64,000 nt of DNA from Endozoicomonas_A sp049275935 (GTDB lineage Bacteria > Pseudomonadota > Gammaproteobacteria > Pseudomonadales > Endozoicomonadaceae), in assembly GCF_049275935.1 (NCBI RefSeq), contig NZ_CP184830.1, positions 6,758,001 to 6,822,000 on the forward strand. Reading direction: 5' to 3'. Positions within the stretch are counted from its first letter, which is position 1. Every line of letters begins with the position of its first letter. Shown here in pieces: positions 10,001 to 19,300 of this stretch. Under the pieces are notes generated by a model, which saw nothing but the letters and a program-made list of their open reading frames with translations, did no database searches and was not told the DNA's origin. A program made the position numbers and the translations under genes.

Positions 10001-10274
10001 CTGGACGCGACACGAAAATTATCTGCAATTCCGTGAACGCCGTGATCGCACCATGAAGATGTTCGAGAACAGCTGGGAGAAATACTTCAGGGAATATGTG
10101 CCTAAATGGTCATTCTCCCATGCAGAAAGTTTTCCTTACTTCTACACTCTTGGAGCCTTGTACGAATGGCAACGGGGCGATAATCAGAAGTTGGCACCGG
10201 ATGCAACCTTTTCTTCTCAGCCCACAAAGACCTCAAAGAGCCTGAAGCAAATCAAGGCAATTGACATCCATTAG
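4059..10274 (+). CDS. G2: giant exported array protein, 2071 residues
   Basis: The start is fixed by GAGG 7 nt upstream and a signal peptide ending A-M-A before E-R-K-L (cleavage after about residue 28). The N-domain runs to about residue 450. The middle has two copies of the G-I-D-N-W-D-D module (about residues 590 and 755), a directly duplicated 73-residue unit with L-G-L-V-P-D (825-970), then the D-D-V-Y-Y-R-R, D-D-H-K-T-T-R-L, N-I-D-T-S-E-N and Q-L-N-I-E-G-Y modules. It lacks the L-G-G-x-D-G-T-G-G module and keeps only a fragment around K-T-L-Y-E-Y-E. The C-domain begins near residue 1374 and carries a 5-codon duplication at its very start. The tail after Y-T-L-G-A-L-Y is long and distinctive. 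Function unknown. Confidence 0.95.
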   Translation: MANTRPNALSFAVAVAISSSIMATDAMAERKLQTKSADILNKGHTEYTRSEVIVKQTLDNDQQPIPKSCTTTYPDQTQVRADYELPSEGFTDTLSGIGGASSVDLFETDEKDVAQKYTKVLKIGNEGIFRFTHNLAEKALVIEVRNGMTDQDSIAAVRNQLGDLQSLEPLTKVASPEQLTRVLKGAHERAGQLGEMDNYVALATIEVDEVNVKGRTFMRLIAANDQPPDLVRLGQSLFVNDEVLFAAATSAYTQVHVMEEDLQQEALNDLLHCHQPVGYVVHVEDDAQAYPVPVGYPRLEVTETPGEVIVFRGQKQNPADVAFVEGLYNMWAEEARNPPSAAKTQIKKDKVKGYQHTIRSRQMALLENLAVELHTEEDSQATLQYEEDLWTLIHYEYLEQALTSATSDGADEFELTVEQIEDAFPVLTSTWVLNRLEKRFSFKPALRNLLTNPLFIQTIQEEIVDDSYLNQLQDDTLEVIEKLTSKPISDISRQMNEMDDKQVFLLIKELSLRHLRKEINLETQKDTISERGRLRADQLKQQINKELIQLRQERAQEKELMQKLEQEVECNPEQSIKTHGARIRARIARSAQMAKELGIDNWDDTKPNEEQLRIIAKEIGKINRLVVAIFTATGQSDDKTVKAKPAVTERERGVDSVKEFSLGYLQYIQQLLRQNREVTDEQVRKRQAIVESKQQSTTAKLQREAQKSWLQKDWLQKLQQEAGQVPSLAQQVHDARTGATKVRNAQMAAELGIDNWDDAQPVEEQARLIRNKIAELKQWVAATEQPDKEAANVKPTAITGKRDIISVNEDDPVILQSIQQHLQQKEERTDREFQNSLSDIERRLGLVPDSEKTLEFRCRAVREHIRMQDAQTEIELAKRKKSIRSLQKEIERAQVERKEERTDQEIQDSLSGIERQLGLVPDSEKTLKFRCRAVREHIRMQDARTELELKKRENSILRLEIEIERAQIVRKEVREVIAAARQDYNTRMTAVPGIVATGQPEEEAFKEKLAAIEKALELDHLDREDDVYYRRNAISEEIHTYIAEAGKNAEKEALEILETVEEIFKLEVNQDDHKTTRLERVRRKLKSGDVSESMLNEIDAVIWKIESSLGYQIAKKIQILQKFITFHVETPDVDWQVTKQQRKMLEAVEDELNIDTSENPSAKERGKGFAAELALDLEVEFEKGASLNDQKYALSNKIQALREKVNDHYDTEELTRDANNEMARQLNIEGYKNDAPLEDQISLIEKTLQELDEEVDIVGRPKIYDRIAAIENELDRQMACLGKTQYVPDHGLATARRVVKETESELADVHHKLNTLPDNEDDTALYQVMNGDIDEKSKTLYEYEIARQAGEIESGKADIEGMEEALKADEKAAENDGCPFRYSPFQYTPGQAEALEALHKFSRQHPLKKQALEAALSLEQSALARGKPIPCLSGFMLYDEFAPIRLYAMFGYDLNQARRIAEVFKSLKTTSLEYPHDSLFANQLQLLNTLKEIQTLTQKVTNEMGKGSQQYDDVIHALGSTVTHFVEHSAEDQKSISEYFSTDTASGKKMISLLREGLISKIELENYIKAARGVDGYQTVAEFEHFLGYKHGVEAREFRKTIRMLPDKDAEELIQSVFTPVVVAATGPTGIKESVAGVTDYTAAVIANYVLDDIAFENGRKTAAFLTYVQDTLTPYANAADLSESDLIKVVHDTLMQAHAAAVEQQLKDYWIKPSASLAQVVTWYYSSYKPLLVANTAWQAVGLSLSNMSYLYLLDLTNRGDYLHRMLTPFQNWIEGYGIDPDRTGQSAYHNGIEQISEVGGLAMPLGKAASSVILLRTSSMLFARQYNANPHSYRSINRLVPEMLKSMDSGGIQVPLLHRVTPQKVKTLASAIAGLVLGPVATVGSYAHGLVSGFTYAQTFGFALATSLTYDFFMNDNKMLTQWLAGPLGRSLDKINRWQGVGETDDEYVKRTAVVSPQGFSESDEEYATRVKASNNMLGWTRHENYLQFRERRDRTMKMFENSWEKYFREYVPKWSFSHAESFPYFYTLGALYEWQRGDNQKLAPDATFSSQPTKTSKSLKQIKAIDIH
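6531..6968 (+). repeat. 219-bp in-frame tandem duplication in G2
   Basis: Units 6531-6749 and 6750-6968 are nearly identical over long runs (for example around 6596-6680 and 6815-6899). They encode two successive 73-residue helical units, each with I-E-R-x-L-G-L-V-P-D and R-A-V-R-E-H-I. The few differences indicate a fairly recent duplication, and the length is an exact multiple of three. Confidence 0.9.
8193..8222 (+). repeat. 15-bp tandem duplication at the start of the G2 C-domain
   Basis: Units 8193-8207 and 8208-8222 encode P-F-R-Y-S and P-F-Q-Y-T. All other members have a single P-F-Q-(Y/F) at this boundary. Confidence 0.75.
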
Positions 10275-10370
10275 CGACTGAGAGCAATGAGCGTTTGTAA
10301 CTTGCTCCCTCGCCTGGTGTGGCAATCATTTTTCGCGCTAATAAAAAGTACTCACCTCTGAGGTAGCAGA
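10275..10370 (+). promoter_or_regulatory. G2/G3 spacer with leader box and ribosome site
   Basis: A 96-bp spacer of the common type. It has the AAAAAGTACT box at 10343-10352 and GAGG at 10360-10363, 7 nt before the ATG at 10371. No terminator-like hairpin with a T-run is seen. Confidence 0.7.
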
Positions 10371-13300
10371 ATGACAAATGCTCATCACAATGCGTTAAGC
10401 CTTGCAGTGGCCGTTGCAATCAGCTCGTCTCTCGTTGGTCCACAGGTACTGGCCGATCGCAGGCTCCTGACAAAATCTGTCGATGTTACGGGTAATGGTC
10501 ATGTGGAGTTTACCCAGAGTGAGGTTATTGTTCTGCCAACTATAGGTCATGACGAACAGCCAATACCCAAATCTTTTACCACCATCTACCCTTATCAGCC
10601 TCAGGAAAGTGAAGACTATGTCCATCCCTGCTTAAGCTTAACAACAGTTCTTTCTGGCATTGGTAGTGGCGTCTATAGTGTTGATCAGTTTGAAACAGAC
10701 GAGAATAATGTTGCTCAGAAATACACCAAAGTCCTGGAGGTAGGTGATGAAGGAGTCTTCAGGTTCACCCATAACCTTGAAGAAAAGAAGCTGGTCATTG
10801 AAGTCAGAGCCGGAATGACCGATCAGGATTCAGTCAGGGCTGTTCGTAATCAATTGGGCGGTCTCCGATCATTAGAACCGTTAACGAAAATCGCCAGCCC
10901 CATACAGCTGGCTTTTTTACTGGAAGGTGCCGACGACAGAGAAGGAAGCCTCGGCACCAGTGATCACTATGTTGCCCTTGCCACCATCGAAGTAGAAAAA
11001 GTTGAAGTAAATGGGCGTACCTTCATGGGTCTTATCGCTTCGAGCGACCGCCCCCCTGAACTGCAAAGTATGGGTCAATCACTCTTTGTCAACGACGATG
11101 TTCTCCTGACAGCAGCCGCTTCTGCCTATATCCAGGTTCATATCCTGGGAGAGAACTTACAACAGCAGGCTCTTAATGAACTATTAGCACACAACAAACC
11201 CGTCGGCTATGTTGTACACGTCGAGGAAGACACACAGGCTTATCCTGTGCCTGAAAATTATCCAATACTGGAAGTGACTGAGGCCACGGGAGACACTATT
11301 GTTTTCCGTGGTCAGAAGCAGAACCCGGCCGATGTCACTTTTGTGAAAGCTCTCTCTGACATCTGGAAGAGAGAATTTAATAACAATGCCCCCCCTCCTG
11401 AAGCAACAGCGCAGGTTAAAAAAGACAGGATCGAAAGCTACCGGTACATCATTCGGAGCAAGCAGATGGCTCTCCTTGAGGAGCTGGCTGCACAGCACAA
11501 TTACGGACCTGACAATGCCGGACAAACGACGTTTGAATACGATGGTAAGCTGTCGATGCTTGCCTACTATGAATATCTTCAGCAGGCTTTGACCTCTGCT
11601 ACTTTGGACGGAGCAGATGAATTTGAATTGACAATACCCCACCTCAGATTCGCTTCGTCGTTTATCACGCCAACCTGGATCCATCTTCAACTCGCAGAAT
11701 ACTTCGGCTTCAAACCCGTACTTAGAAATCTCCTGACTAACCGGCATTTTGTTCAGAATCTTCACCAGGTTATACCCATTGTCACCAAAACGTTTAGCGA
11801 TACTTTTAGCAAAGACAAAAGCTTTACTTCCAAAGTCGTTGCTGACCTTACCGGGAAGCTGCTTGAGATAGAAAGCCTGCGGGAAAAGCTACAGCATAAA
11901 GAGGCCGGACTCACCGGGATAAGCAGATCATCAGATCGCGCAACCGCAGCTGCGATCAAAGCCCGCTATGCAACCATTGCCTCATATTTAAACATTCAGG
12001 ATTTTGATAGCAATGATGATATCAATAATCAGGAAAAACATTTGCTTCAGAAAATTAAGGCATTGGATGATCAAAAAAAACAACTGATTCGTGAACAGGA
12101 AAGTCTTTTTCAGAAGCCTCAGACGGTGGATGTTGAACTTAATACAGAGAATGCTCACGCCAGGGCCAAAAAAGGTGCTCTGGCAGCAGTTCTTGGTATT
12201 GAGCCAGGTGACGGCAGCATACCAGAAGACGATGTCCTGGAAAAAATGGTATACACCAGGCTCTTCAGGCTTGCAGAGCTGGAAGAAGAACTGGCTGACA
12301 TCAAAACACCCGGCCACCCCAAAATCAGGCCTGAAGTAATTAAGACTCTGAATGCCGTACTAAAAGTTCTGCGGCAAAGTCAGAATAATCGGAACGAAGA
12401 CCTGTACCAACAACGCTGGTACATTTCTGATAACATGCGGGCATTCATCAGAGACGCCAGAGAGTATGCAGAGTTTGTAGCATATAGGATACTGGAAGAC
12501 GTAGAAGCAGAACTCAGTATCAACCTCAATGGAGAGGATAACAAAACAACAAGACTCACCCGGATTCTTAAAATACTTAACAACGCTGATCTTTCAGATA
12601 ACACACTGGCTGAGATACTGGATGAGTTAGATGGCACCCTCTGGGCCTATGAAAGCAGGGCTCTGGATTGGGATGATCTCATACGCATCAAGCTGCATGC
12701 TTACCTTCATCATAAATTCGAAGACTCCGACCCGGATAACCCGACCGGAAAACAACAGATCAATCTGCTGAAAGAAGTAGAAGCAATACTCCGCATCCCA
12801 TGGGAAGAAGAGAAAGACCTGGCAGCAAGACTGGCCTGGGTTCGTGAAGTACTTGACAAAGACTTGACCTCTGAATACACGATGGAAGAAATAGATGAAG
12901 CCCTCTGGCAAAAAGACAGCGAAGCTCTCAACGAGAGGGAGCTCGTACTCAAAAAGCTTAGTGCGATTCTTACCTATAAAACCAAAGATTCGTGCCTGGA
13001 TAAGCAAGCCAGAGATCAACAGGCAAGTATGCTTGATGCTATAGAGTTCAAGCTGAGTATCAATCCTCATGAAAACCTTGCTGCCAAAGAAAGAGGCAAG
13101 GCTTTCACTACTAAACTGGCCAGTGATCTGAAGGTGGCATTTGCAGAGGATGACAACCTGCCTGCTCGGAAGGATGCTCTGAGAGGCAAAATTCAGGCAT
13201 TAATGGATGAGCTACATGAAGCCTGCGACGATGAAGCTGTCAGAAGAGCCAGAAACAATGAAGTGGCTCATCAACTCAACATTGAGGATTATAAAGAAGA

Positions 13301-16289
13301 TGCCACTATCGACGACCAGAACAGTCTGATTGAAACAACACTCCAACAGCTCGATGAAGAAGTTTTCAATGCCGATCAGCCCGACATTAATGAGCGCATT
13401 GCAGACATCGAAAATGAACTTGACAGGCAAATGGCTCGCCTGGGTCCAAAACCCCGATTCGCTCTTGATCGTGAGCTAGCCAATGTCAGACGAGCACTGA
13501 AAGAAGATGAAAGTGAGCTGACGGGTCTTTATAAGCAACTGAATATGCTTCGTGGCAAACCTGTGGCATTTGCGGGGAACCGTGCTGACCTCCAGCATAC
13601 CTCGGAGGATGACAACAGGGTCCTCAATCAGGCGATTAAGGGTCTGGACGAAAGCGATATCACCGAGGGAACACAGGGTGAACTGCCTCTGGCAAGGAAA
13701 AATTATAATCATGTCACAGAATTCCTGCGTGAGCATGACAGGAAAAGTAAAGATGTAGCCAATGTAAAACAAGACCCGGAGCATGAGGCGCTTCTTGAAG
13801 CCGCTGAAGAAGCCATGGGTCTGACACCAGACTCCACTGACACCTGTCAAGACCGGGTTGATGCCCTGAGAAACAGGCAGCTAAAACTGGGCGGGAATGA
13901 TGGTACTGGCGGCAAGATTGGGCAACTGGTTCAGGAAAGAGACCATCTGGAAGCTCAGATTGAAACCAGGAAAGCTGAGATTGAGTCAATGAAGAAAGCC
14001 CTGAAGACGGCAGAGACAGCCGTCGAAAATGACGGCGGTCCCTTCCAGTTCACGCCGGAACAGGCAAGTGTACGGACCGCCATAGACGACTTCACGCAGC
14101 ATAACGCTCTCAAACAACAAGCTCTGGAAGCCGCGCTGGGTTTGGCAGAACTGGCAGTGGAGAGCGATAATGAAATCCCCTGGATTTCGACTTTCGATTT
14201 TGACGATGAACTGGCACCCGTCCATTTGCGGATGCTGGTTGGTGACAATCTGTCTTTTAATCAGGCCAGTCGGATTGTAGAAGTCTTCAAGAGCCTGAAG
14301 ACGAGCTTCCCGGACCCCCCTTTCTGGTCTGAAGAAGATCGGCCTCTGAATATCGTGGAACAAATCCACGCACTTGTTTACGTGGTCAGGAATCAGTTGG
14401 GAAAAGGGGCCCAGGAATACGACGACGAAGTGCTCGGCATGGGCCAAAGAGCCATTCACTATGTCGAGCACATACCAGGTGACCTGAAAGACTTTTCGCA
14501 ATACCTGGCTGCCCATTCCGCCAATTGTAACAAGGTCATAACTCTGCTGCGTGAAGGTTTGATCAGCAAGGTTGAACTTGAAAACTACGTAAAGGCCGTC
14601 AGAAGTATTGATATGGAGGCCGGCAGAGGTTTCGAAGGTTTTCAGAGAGTGGCTGAGTTTGAATTCTTCCTTTACTACAGACACCGTGTCAATTTGCCTC
14701 TGTTCAACAGCATTGTCCATATGCTGTCCGACAAGGGTGCAGAGGAATTCATGCAAAGCGTCTTGACCCCTGTGACCGTGACCAGGACTGCCCCGACGGG
14801 CATTAAAGAATCTGTTGACGGCATGAAAGAGTATGCCGCTGCTGTCATCGCCAACTATGTTCTTGACGATATTGCCTTTGACAATGGCCGCAGAACGGCA
14901 GCCTTTCTGACCAATGTTCAGGATACCCTGACTCCTTATGCCAATGCTGCCGGACTCTCTGAAACCGAATTGATCAAGGCTATCCATGGCACATTGAAGG
15001 AGGCTCATGCCGCAGCGGTTGAGTATCAGCTCAACAAGTACTGGGGCAAACCTTCAGCCTTTCTGGTACAGGCCGTCACCTGGTACTACTCCAGCTTCAA
15101 ACCTCTGCTGGTGACCCATACCACAGTGCAGGCTGCCGAGCAGTCTCTCTTGAACATGTCATTCCTCTATCTTCTGGATCTGACCAACCGGGGTGATTAT
15201 CTGCACCGGATGCTCATACCTTTCCAGCACTGGCTGGAACGCGTCGGTGTTGATTCTGACCGAACCGTGCAATATGCCTACCACAGCGGAATTGAAAAAG
15301 TTTCTGAAGTGGGCGGGCTGGCCATGCCATTGGGTAAGGCCGCTTCTTCAGTCATTCTGCTGAGAACCGGCTCCATGCTCTTTGCCAGACAGTACAACGC
15401 TAACCCGCAAATGTATCGCAGCATTTCCCGTCTGTTGCCAGAAATGGTCAAATCCATGAGTTCCGGACAAAGGATTCAGTTGCCGCAGCTGCACAGGGTG
15501 ACACCACAAGCAGTGAAAACTCTGGCCTCAACAGCCGGCCTGGTGCTCGGCCCGGCAGCCACCTTGGGAATGCAAGCCCACGGCCTTTTATCCAGGTTTA
15601 CCCATGCCCAAACATTCGAAATAATCAAATCCATGATTACCGAACCAGGGATTCAGGTGCCGCTGCTGCCCAGGGTGACACCACAAAAAGTGAAAACTCT
15701 GGCCTCTGCCACAGCGGGACTGGTGCTGGGCCCGGTAGCCACGGTCGGAGCATACGCCTATGGCCTTATATCCGGATTCACTTATGGCCAGACCTTCGGA
15801 TTCGCTCTGGCGTCGAGTCTCACTTTCGACTTTTTTATGAACGACAACAAAATCCTCACTCAATGGCTGGGTGGCCCTCTGGGTCGAAGTCTTGACAGGA
15901 TTAATCGCTGGCTGAGCGTGGGTGAAACGGACGATGAATATATAAAAAGGTCGGCTATTGCCTCACCTCAGCGCTTCAATGAAAACGATGAAGCCTACGC
16001 AAAACGAGTTAAAGCAAACAACGCCCTGTATGGCTGGACTCGACACGAAAACTATCTGCAGTTCCGTGAACGCCGGGATCGCACCATGAAACTATTCGAG
16101 AATGGCTGGGAGAAATACTTCAGAGAAAATGTACCTAAATGGTCGTTTTCCCATGCAGAAAGTATTCCTTACTCCTACACTCTGGGAGCCTTCTATGAGT
16201 TGCGACAGGGCGATGATCCAAAAATTCAGGGTCATGATAAGAGCAATGCCCCCCAATCAAAATCTCTATCTGTAACCATGAGCCACTGA
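10371..16289 (+). CDS. G3: giant exported array protein with duplicated C-domain segment, 1972 residues
   Basis: The signal peptide ends V-L-A before D-R-R-L. The N-domain is followed by the S-Y-L-N-I-Q-D-F-D-S module, the I-K-T-P-G-H-P-K module, two successive modules of the N-L-N-G-E-D-N-K-T-T-R-L type (the second with E-E-E-K-D-L-A-A-R-L), the N-P-H-E-N-L and Q-L-N-I-E-D-Y-K-E-D modules, a short R-K-N-Y piece and the L-G-G-N-D-G-T-G-G module. The C-domain starts near residue 1220. The segment covering the hydrophobic A-G-L-V-L-G-P region is present twice in tandem (about residues 1691-1749 and 1750-1809), the only such duplication of a C-domain segment in the window. A small insertion (D-M-E-A-G-R-G-F) lies near residue 1415. 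Function unknown. Confidence 0.95.
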   Translation: MTNAHHNALSLAVAVAISSSLVGPQVLADRRLLTKSVDVTGNGHVEFTQSEVIVLPTIGHDEQPIPKSFTTIYPYQPQESEDYVHPCLSLTTVLSGIGSGVYSVDQFETDENNVAQKYTKVLEVGDEGVFRFTHNLEEKKLVIEVRAGMTDQDSVRAVRNQLGGLRSLEPLTKIASPIQLAFLLEGADDREGSLGTSDHYVALATIEVEKVEVNGRTFMGLIASSDRPPELQSMGQSLFVNDDVLLTAAASAYIQVHILGENLQQQALNELLAHNKPVGYVVHVEEDTQAYPVPENYPILEVTEATGDTIVFRGQKQNPADVTFVKALSDIWKREFNNNAPPPEATAQVKKDRIESYRYIIRSKQMALLEELAAQHNYGPDNAGQTTFEYDGKLSMLAYYEYLQQALTSATLDGADEFELTIPHLRFASSFITPTWIHLQLAEYFGFKPVLRNLLTNRHFVQNLHQVIPIVTKTFSDTFSKDKSFTSKVVADLTGKLLEIESLREKLQHKEAGLTGISRSSDRATAAAIKARYATIASYLNIQDFDSNDDINNQEKHLLQKIKALDDQKKQLIREQESLFQKPQTVDVELNTENAHARAKKGALAAVLGIEPGDGSIPEDDVLEKMVYTRLFRLAELEEELADIKTPGHPKIRPEVIKTLNAVLKVLRQSQNNRNEDLYQQRWYISDNMRAFIRDAREYAEFVAYRILEDVEAELSINLNGEDNKTTRLTRILKILNNADLSDNTLAEILDELDGTLWAYESRALDWDDLIRIKLHAYLHHKFEDSDPDNPTGKQQINLLKEVEAILRIPWEEEKDLAARLAWVREVLDKDLTSEYTMEEIDEALWQKDSEALNERELVLKKLSAILTYKTKDSCLDKQARDQQASMLDAIEFKLSINPHENLAAKERGKAFTTKLASDLKVAFAEDDNLPARKDALRGKIQALMDELHEACDDEAVRRARNNEVAHQLNIEDYKEDATIDDQNSLIETTLQQLDEEVFNADQPDINERIADIENELDRQMARLGPKPRFALDRELANVRRALKEDESELTGLYKQLNMLRGKPVAFAGNRADLQHTSEDDNRVLNQAIKGLDESDITEGTQGELPLARKNYNHVTEFLREHDRKSKDVANVKQDPEHEALLEAAEEAMGLTPDSTDTCQDRVDALRNRQLKLGGNDGTGGKIGQLVQERDHLEAQIETRKAEIESMKKALKTAETAVENDGGPFQFTPEQASVRTAIDDFTQHNALKQQALEAALGLAELAVESDNEIPWISTFDFDDELAPVHLRMLVGDNLSFNQASRIVEVFKSLKTSFPDPPFWSEEDRPLNIVEQIHALVYVVRNQLGKGAQEYDDEVLGMGQRAIHYVEHIPGDLKDFSQYLAAHSANCNKVITLLREGLISKVELENYVKAVRSIDMEAGRGFEGFQRVAEFEFFLYYRHRVNLPLFNSIVHMLSDKGAEEFMQSVLTPVTVTRTAPTGIKESVDGMKEYAAAVIANYVLDDIAFDNGRRTAAFLTNVQDTLTPYANAAGLSETELIKAIHGTLKEAHAAAVEYQLNKYWGKPSAFLVQAVTWYYSSFKPLLVTHTTVQAAEQSLLNMSFLYLLDLTNRGDYLHRMLIPFQHWLERVGVDSDRTVQYAYHSGIEKVSEVGGLAMPLGKAASSVILLRTGSMLFARQYNANPQMYRSISRLLPEMVKSMSSGQRIQLPQLHRVTPQAVKTLASTAGLVLGPAATLGMQAHGLLSRFTHAQTFEIIKSMITEPGIQVPLLPRVTPQKVKTLASATAGLVLGPVATVGAYAYGLISGFTYGQTFGFALASSLTFDFFMNDNKILTQWLGGPLGRSLDRINRWLSVGETDDEYIKRSAIASPQRFNENDEAYAKRVKANNALYGWTRHENYLQFRERRDRTMKLFENGWEKYFRENVPKWSFSHAESIPYSYTLGAFYELRQGDDPKIQGHDKSNAPQSKSLSVTMSH
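15441..15797 (+). repeat. 177/180-bp tandem duplication of the hydrophobic C-domain segment in G3
   Basis: Copy 1 is 15441-15617 and copy 2 is 15618-15797. Both start at E-(M/I)-(V/I)-K-S-M and end at Q-T-F. Copy 2 matches the family consensus better (Y-A-Y-G-L-I-S-G-F). Copy 1 has lost one alanine codon and diverged (M-Q-A-H-G-L-L-S-R-F). The protein should therefore carry an extra hydrophobic segment. Confidence 0.9.
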
Positions 16290-16377
16290 AGGCTATGGGT
16301 CATTAAAAGCTGCTTCCCTGTCCGGCGTAGCCATCACTTTTTCAGGGTAATAAAGTACTCTGCTCTGAGGTAGTAGA
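16290..16377 (+). promoter_or_regulatory. G3/G4 spacer with leader box and ribosome site
   Basis: An 88-bp spacer containing the common ATTAAAAGCTGCTTCC stretch, a TAAAGTACT box at 16351-16359 and GAGG at 16367-16370, 7 nt before the ATG at 16378. Confidence 0.7.
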
Positions 16378-19300
16378 ATGACAAGAGTCCGCCCCAATGC
16401 CTTGAGCCTGACAGTGGCCGCTGCAATCAGCTCTTCCATCTCTGTCACGGACGCACTGGCCGATCGCAGGCTGCAGATAAAATCTATCGATATTCCGGGC
16501 AATGAACAGGTGGAGTTCGTCCAGAGCGAGGTCATCGTTAAGCCAACTTTAGGTCATGACCAGCAGCCATTACCCAAATCCTTTACAACCACCTACCCTG
16601 ATCAGACTCAGATCAGAAGGGGCTATAAGGTTCCTTCCGAAGGCTTCACAGATGTTCTCTCAGGTATCAGCGGTGGCGTTTCCAGCGTTGACCTGTTTAC
16701 AACAGACAACAACAACGCTGCTCAGAAATACACCAAAGTCCTGAAGGTCGGTGATGAAGGGGTCTTCAGGTTCACCCATAACCTTGCAGAAGAGAAACTG
16801 GTCATTGAGGTAAGGGAGGGAATGACTCATCAGGATTCAATTACGGCTGTTCGTGCTCAATCAGATGACCTCCCATCATTGGAACCGTTAACAAAAATCG
16901 CCAGCCCCTCACACCTGGCCGGAGTGCTCAAGGGTGCGTACGAAAGAGCAGGCAACCTTGGCGAGGCTGATCACTATGTTGACCTGGTCACCATTGATGT
17001 GGACGAATTTGAAGTGAACGGGCGCACCTTCATGCGTCTTATCGCTGCAGGCGATCAACCTCCGGAACTGCAGCGCCTGGGGCAGTCGATCTTTGTCAAT
17101 GATGAGGTTCTTTTAGCTGCAGCCACCTCTGCCTATATCCAGGTTCATATTCTTGGGGAACATTTACAGCAGGATATTCTGGAGGATTTGCTGTCATACC
17201 AGCAGCCCGTCGGCTATGTTGTCCACGCTGAGGACAACACACAGGTATACTCTGTGCCTGAGGGTTATCTGAAACTGGAGGTGACTGAAGCTACGGCGGA
17301 CAGGATTGTTTTCCGTGGTCAGAAGCAAAATCCGGCCGATGTCGCTTTTGTGGAATGTCTCTATAACCTCTTTGAACAATCTGACGCTAATGACAATGAC
17401 AAGATTGCACGGGTTAAAAAAGACAAGGTCAAAAGCTACCAGTACGTCATTCGAAGTACGCAGATGGCGCTGCTGGAGGAGTTTGCTGACAATTTAGCTG
17501 TACAACAGGATGCTGAAGTGGACCAGGATAAACTTGCGATACTTGCATACTATGAATCTATACAGCAGGTATTAACCATTGTTAGTCAGGATGCAACCGA
17601 TGAATTCGAATTGACAGCAGGACAGATCGTAGTCACGACATCGGTCATCACGCCGGGCTGGATGCTGGTTCAACTCGAAAAAATCTTCAGCTTTAAACCC
17701 CTACTCAGAGACCTCCTGAACAGTCGGCATTTTTTTATCAATGTTCAAAGAGGTACAGACATTCTCAACGAACTGCTGATGAGGGGCTTTGCCCTTGTCG
17801 AAGACACAAACTTAGTTAAAAAAGTCATTGCTAACATGGTCCGTAAGGACCTTGAGTTGGACAACACGCAGGCAGAGCTGCAGGCAAAAATCAAAGCCCA
17901 CTATGCAACCATTGCCGCACATTTAAACATTCAGAATTTTGATAGCAATGCAGATGTTGATGCTCAGCAAGAAAGCCTGCTTGAAGAAATCAATACATTG
18001 AATGCTCAAAAGCAACGCCTGCTTCAGGAAGTTCAGACAATGCACGATCAAGAGTTTGCTGAGGATTCTTACACCAGGGTCAAAACCAGCGCTCTCACTA
18101 CGGTCCTTGGCACTGAGCTGAGCGAATACAGCCCACCAGGCACACCCGATGACACTGCCCTGGAAGCAATGTTATATACCAAACACTTCAGGCTCAAGGC
18201 ACTGGAAGAAGCACTGGAAGACATCAGAACACCAGGCCACCCCAAAGCCTGGCCTGAAGTACTTGAGAAGCTGAGTGCCTTAGAAAAAGTCCTTCACCGG
18301 GGTGACCCTGATCAAGACGACGATGTGTATCTCCGTCGCCAGGACATTTCTAAAGGCATACAGGAATACATCAGAAATACCAGACGGCTGGCTGAGAAAA
18401 GGGCCCGGGACATACTGGAAGTCGTAGAAAAAGAACTCAACCTCAAAGTCAGCGAAGAGGATGACAAAGCAACAAGACTCAACAGAGTTTTTATAATACT
18501 TAACAGTGATCTTCTCTCAGATGAGATACTGGATGAGATAGAGAATGGGATAAGTGACATCTCGTGGGCCTGGGGGGGGTGGGTCTATAAAGAGAATGAC
18601 AAAGCAGCAAGACTTGCCCGGGTTTATACAACACTTGACGGCGATGATAGCTATGAAAATACCCTGGATCAGATACATCAAACCCTCTGTAAAGAAGACA
18701 GCACAATTCTGGACGAGAGCAGTCTCAAACTCACCAAGATTCGTGCGATTCTCAACTATAAAATCGACGATTCGTACCTGGATATGCAAATCAGAAAACA
18801 ACAGACAGGTTTGCTTGGAGCTATAGAGAACGAGCTGAGCATCTACCCTGATGACAACGATGCGGCTAAAGAAAGAGGCAAGGCTTTCACTGTTAAACTG
18901 GCCAAAGAGCTTGATGTCGCCTTTGATCAGGATGACGACCTGTCTGATCAGAAGGCTACCCTGAGAACCAAAATTCAGGAATTAATCGAAAAAGTAGCGG
19001 CACTCTATGATGATGAAGCTGCCAGAAGAGCCTGGAACAATGAAATAGCTCATCAACTCAACATCCGGGATTATAAAGAAGACGCCACTATCGACGACCA
19101 GAACCGTCTGATTGGAAAAAAACTCCAAAAGCTGGATAAAGAAGTTTTCAATGTCGGTCAGCCTGACGCTAATGAGCGTATTGCAGCCATCGAGAATGAG
19201 CTTGACCGGCAAATGGCTCGCCTGGGGCCCAGGCCCCGATACGTTCTTGATCGTGAGGTGGCTCAGGCCAGACAGGCAATACAAAAAGCTGAAAGTGAGC

